Below are positions 33,973 through 34,965 of a stretch of 34,965 nucleotides of DNA, one piece after another. The notes beneath the pieces are model-generated. The model was not told where the DNA came from. It made no database searches and saw only the letters and a program-made list of their open reading frames with translations. Made by a program: the position numbers and the translations under genes. Source of the DNA: Desulfovibrionaceae bacterium UBA3823 (lineage in GTDB: Bacteria; Desulfobacterota; Desulfovibrionia; Desulfovibrionales; Desulfovibrionaceae); the NCBI GenBank assembly GCA_002369295.1, contig DFDR01000034.1, positions 73,933-108,897 on the forward strand, given 5' to 3'. Positions within the stretch are counted from its first letter, which is position 1, and every line of letters starts with the position of its first letter.

Positions 33973-34965
33973 TTACCCTGACGGACTGCTCTCCTCAACC
34001 CCCTCCTTCTTCTTGTTCTTGGAGCCCTTGGGCCGCCCGCGTCCGCGCTTTGGCGGATACTTTGCATCGTGTGCGGCCTTGAGCTCGGCTTCCCGTTCGA
34101 GCGTCTTTTTGTTCTTCGATCCTTTCGGACGGCCGGGTCCGCGCTTCGGCTGCGCCTCCGCCGCGGCCTCACCCTCTGCCCTGGCCTGCGCTTCGCGTTC
34201 GAGCGTTTTCTTGTTTTTCGAACCTTTTGGACGGCCGGGCCCGCGCTTCTCGCCGGAGCCGCTCTGGACCTCGCCGTCCTGCTCTGCCCCGCCCTGGGCC
34301 GTGGCAGGAGCCTCCCTTTCCAGAGTCTTCCTGTTTTTCGAGCCCTTGGGACGTCCCTTCTTTCCCTTCTTCCCCTCTTCCCGATCCTCGCCGGACGGCT
34401 TCGCCGGCACGGGATCCTCCTCGAGCGGACGGTCGACGGCGGCGGGCGGCGCGTAGCAGAGCCGGCCTCCGGCAAGGGGCAGAGCGTGGGGGCATTCAAT
34501 GCCCGCCGCCCTGAAGACGTCTGCCTCGTCCTTGTTCCGCGGATTGACGACAACCCGGGCCTTGTAGCGCATGCATGCCAGGAAATTCAAGGCGTTCAGG
34601 CTCGCCCAGGCACCCAGCCCGCCACTCTTCAGCCTGTGGTGGAGCAGTATCACGACAGTGGCCGCAATGTACGAGAGCAGCAGGTGTCCGCTGACTGTTT
34701 CCTGCGTCCAGCACCTCAGCGGGATGATCTTGGCATAGTTCTTGAGGAAGTCGAAAAGCTGCTCTGCGGCCTGGCGCTCGTAGTACTTCGGCAGGATTTC
34801 CCTGCAGGGATGCTCTCCGCCGGAAACGAGGGCAAACAGCCCTCCCTTCAGGAAAAGTTCGTAGACCTCGCTGTCCGCGAGATTGTTCTTTGAGGCCTTT
34901 TTGGGAAGCCTCTTCAGTTCGTCGCCGTACCTCTCAACATCTTTCCCAAGATACAGCCATGCAGA
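33973..34965 (-). CDS. IS4-superfamily transposase, C-terminal part, with AT-hook-like tail (5' truncated by window edge)
   Basis: The frame is open from the right edge to the stop at 33973, about 330 residues. It shows the YREK signature of IS4-superfamily DDE transposases (YYERQAAEQLFDFLK: Y-x2-R-x3-E-x6-K, with the catalytic Glu), followed by HLLLSYIAATVVILLHHRL and the usual C-terminal FRAAGIECP segment seen in IS1634-like members. Beyond this, the last ~120 residues contain four GRPKGSKN units, each preceded by basic KRGPGRP-type residues, and separated by Glu/Ala-rich spacers with the TLEREA string. These resemble AT-hooks or the RGRP core that grips AT-rich minor grooves. The start lies beyond the window. 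The element sits ~250 bp past tRNA-Ser. Confidence 0.8.
   Translation of the reverse strand, partial: SAWLYLGKDVERYGDELKRLPKKASKNNLADSEVYELFLKGGLFALVSGGEHPCREILPKYYERQAAEQLFDFLKNYAKIIPLRCWTQETVSGHLLLSYIAATVVILLHHRLKSGGLGAWASLNALNFLACMRYKARVVVNPRNKDEADVFRAAGIECPHALPLAGGRLCYAPPAAVDRPLEEDPVPAKPSGEDREEGKKGKKGRPKGSKNRKTLEREAPATAQGGAEQDGEVQSGSGEKRGPGRPKGSKNKKTLEREAQARAEGEAAAEAQPKRGPGRPKGSKNKKTLEREAELKAAHDAKYPPKRGRGRPKGSKNKKKEGVEESSPSG
33973..34965 (-). mobile_element. Insertion sequence fragment, IS4 superfamily (ends not resolved)
   Basis: Defined only by the transposase reading frame. The internal end must lie left of 33973, but I could not identify the terminal inverted repeat or target duplication; only the hairpin ACACCC/GGGTGT (33916-33933) lies in the gap after tRNA-Ser. 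The other end is outside the window. Confidence 0.6.
34006..34356 (-). repeat. Four spaced DNA repeats coding GRPKGSKN units
   Basis: Copies centred near 34022, 34120, 34222 and 34342 code RGPGRPKGSKNKK-type blocks. Spacing is about 95-120 bp and the spacers differ, though three share TLEREA. They appear to be gene-internal duplications that extended the transposase tail. Confidence 0.7.

Overview
The window is a GC-rich (roughly 60-65 percent by eye) chromosomal segment, densely packed with short operons. Gene content and style suggest a delta-proteobacterial sulfate reducer of the Desulfovibrionaceae type. The clues are an ArsR-methyltransferase regulator directly upstream of ahcY (the SahR arrangement), a very large FAD/Fe-S lactate-dehydrogenase-like protein, a ModD homologue, a TrpRS with an Fe-S-type cysteine set, and several small proteins of unknown function. 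The taxonomic call is inference; no rRNA is present.

Layout. Positions 1-4087 (+) hold a translation/rRNA block: the 3' end of aspS, then def, fmt (overlapping def) and an RsmB-type rRNA methyltransferase. Positions 4202-6778 are the chromosome-partition locus: parB (-), a zinc-ribbon gene (+), parA (-), and two perfect 16-bp parS sites upstream of parA. Positions 6819-9124 carry a receiver-only response regulator, a DsbA-like thiol oxidoreductase, a perfect 16-bp-stem bidirectional terminator, an NlpC/P60 lipoprotein and a small unknown protein. Positions 9146-16517 (-) are a four-gene run: a nucleotide-sugar epimerase, a U32-family protein, a TrmN6-like methyltransferase and a 1091-residue protein fusing an endonuclease Q-like PHP nuclease to a UvrD-like helicase. 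Positions 16840-18077 hold a four-helix membrane protein and a small unknown protein, convergent on a strong hairpin. Positions 18303-23360 (-) are a seven-gene run: rnhA, a ThiS/MoaD-like protein, modD, a site-2 protease, trpS, yqgF/ruvX and mltG.

Positions 23457-24540 are an AT-rich foreign island. It carries the decayed remains of a HEPN/MNT toxin-antitoxin pair: a one-base frameshift in the nucleotidyltransferase and two in-frame TAA codons in the HEPN gene. Then come sahR-ahcY (-) with a clear sigma70-type promoter, a DUF721/DciA-like gene (+), two unknown genes (-), and a 1208-residue FAD plus Fe-S oxidoreductase (+). The right end has an HU gene, tRNA-Ser(UGA), a terminator, and the 3' part of an IS4-superfamily transposase whose tail is an array of four AT-hook-like GRPKGSKN units.

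The most noteworthy items are the PHP(EndoQ)-UvrD fusion, which looks like a one-polypeptide repair enzyme for deaminated DNA; the transposase with an AT-hook tail; the ThiS-like protein ending in Ala-Gly beside modD; and the split par locus. No CRISPR array, rRNA or prophage was seen. The very long open frames antisense to several genes are GC-driven shadows.
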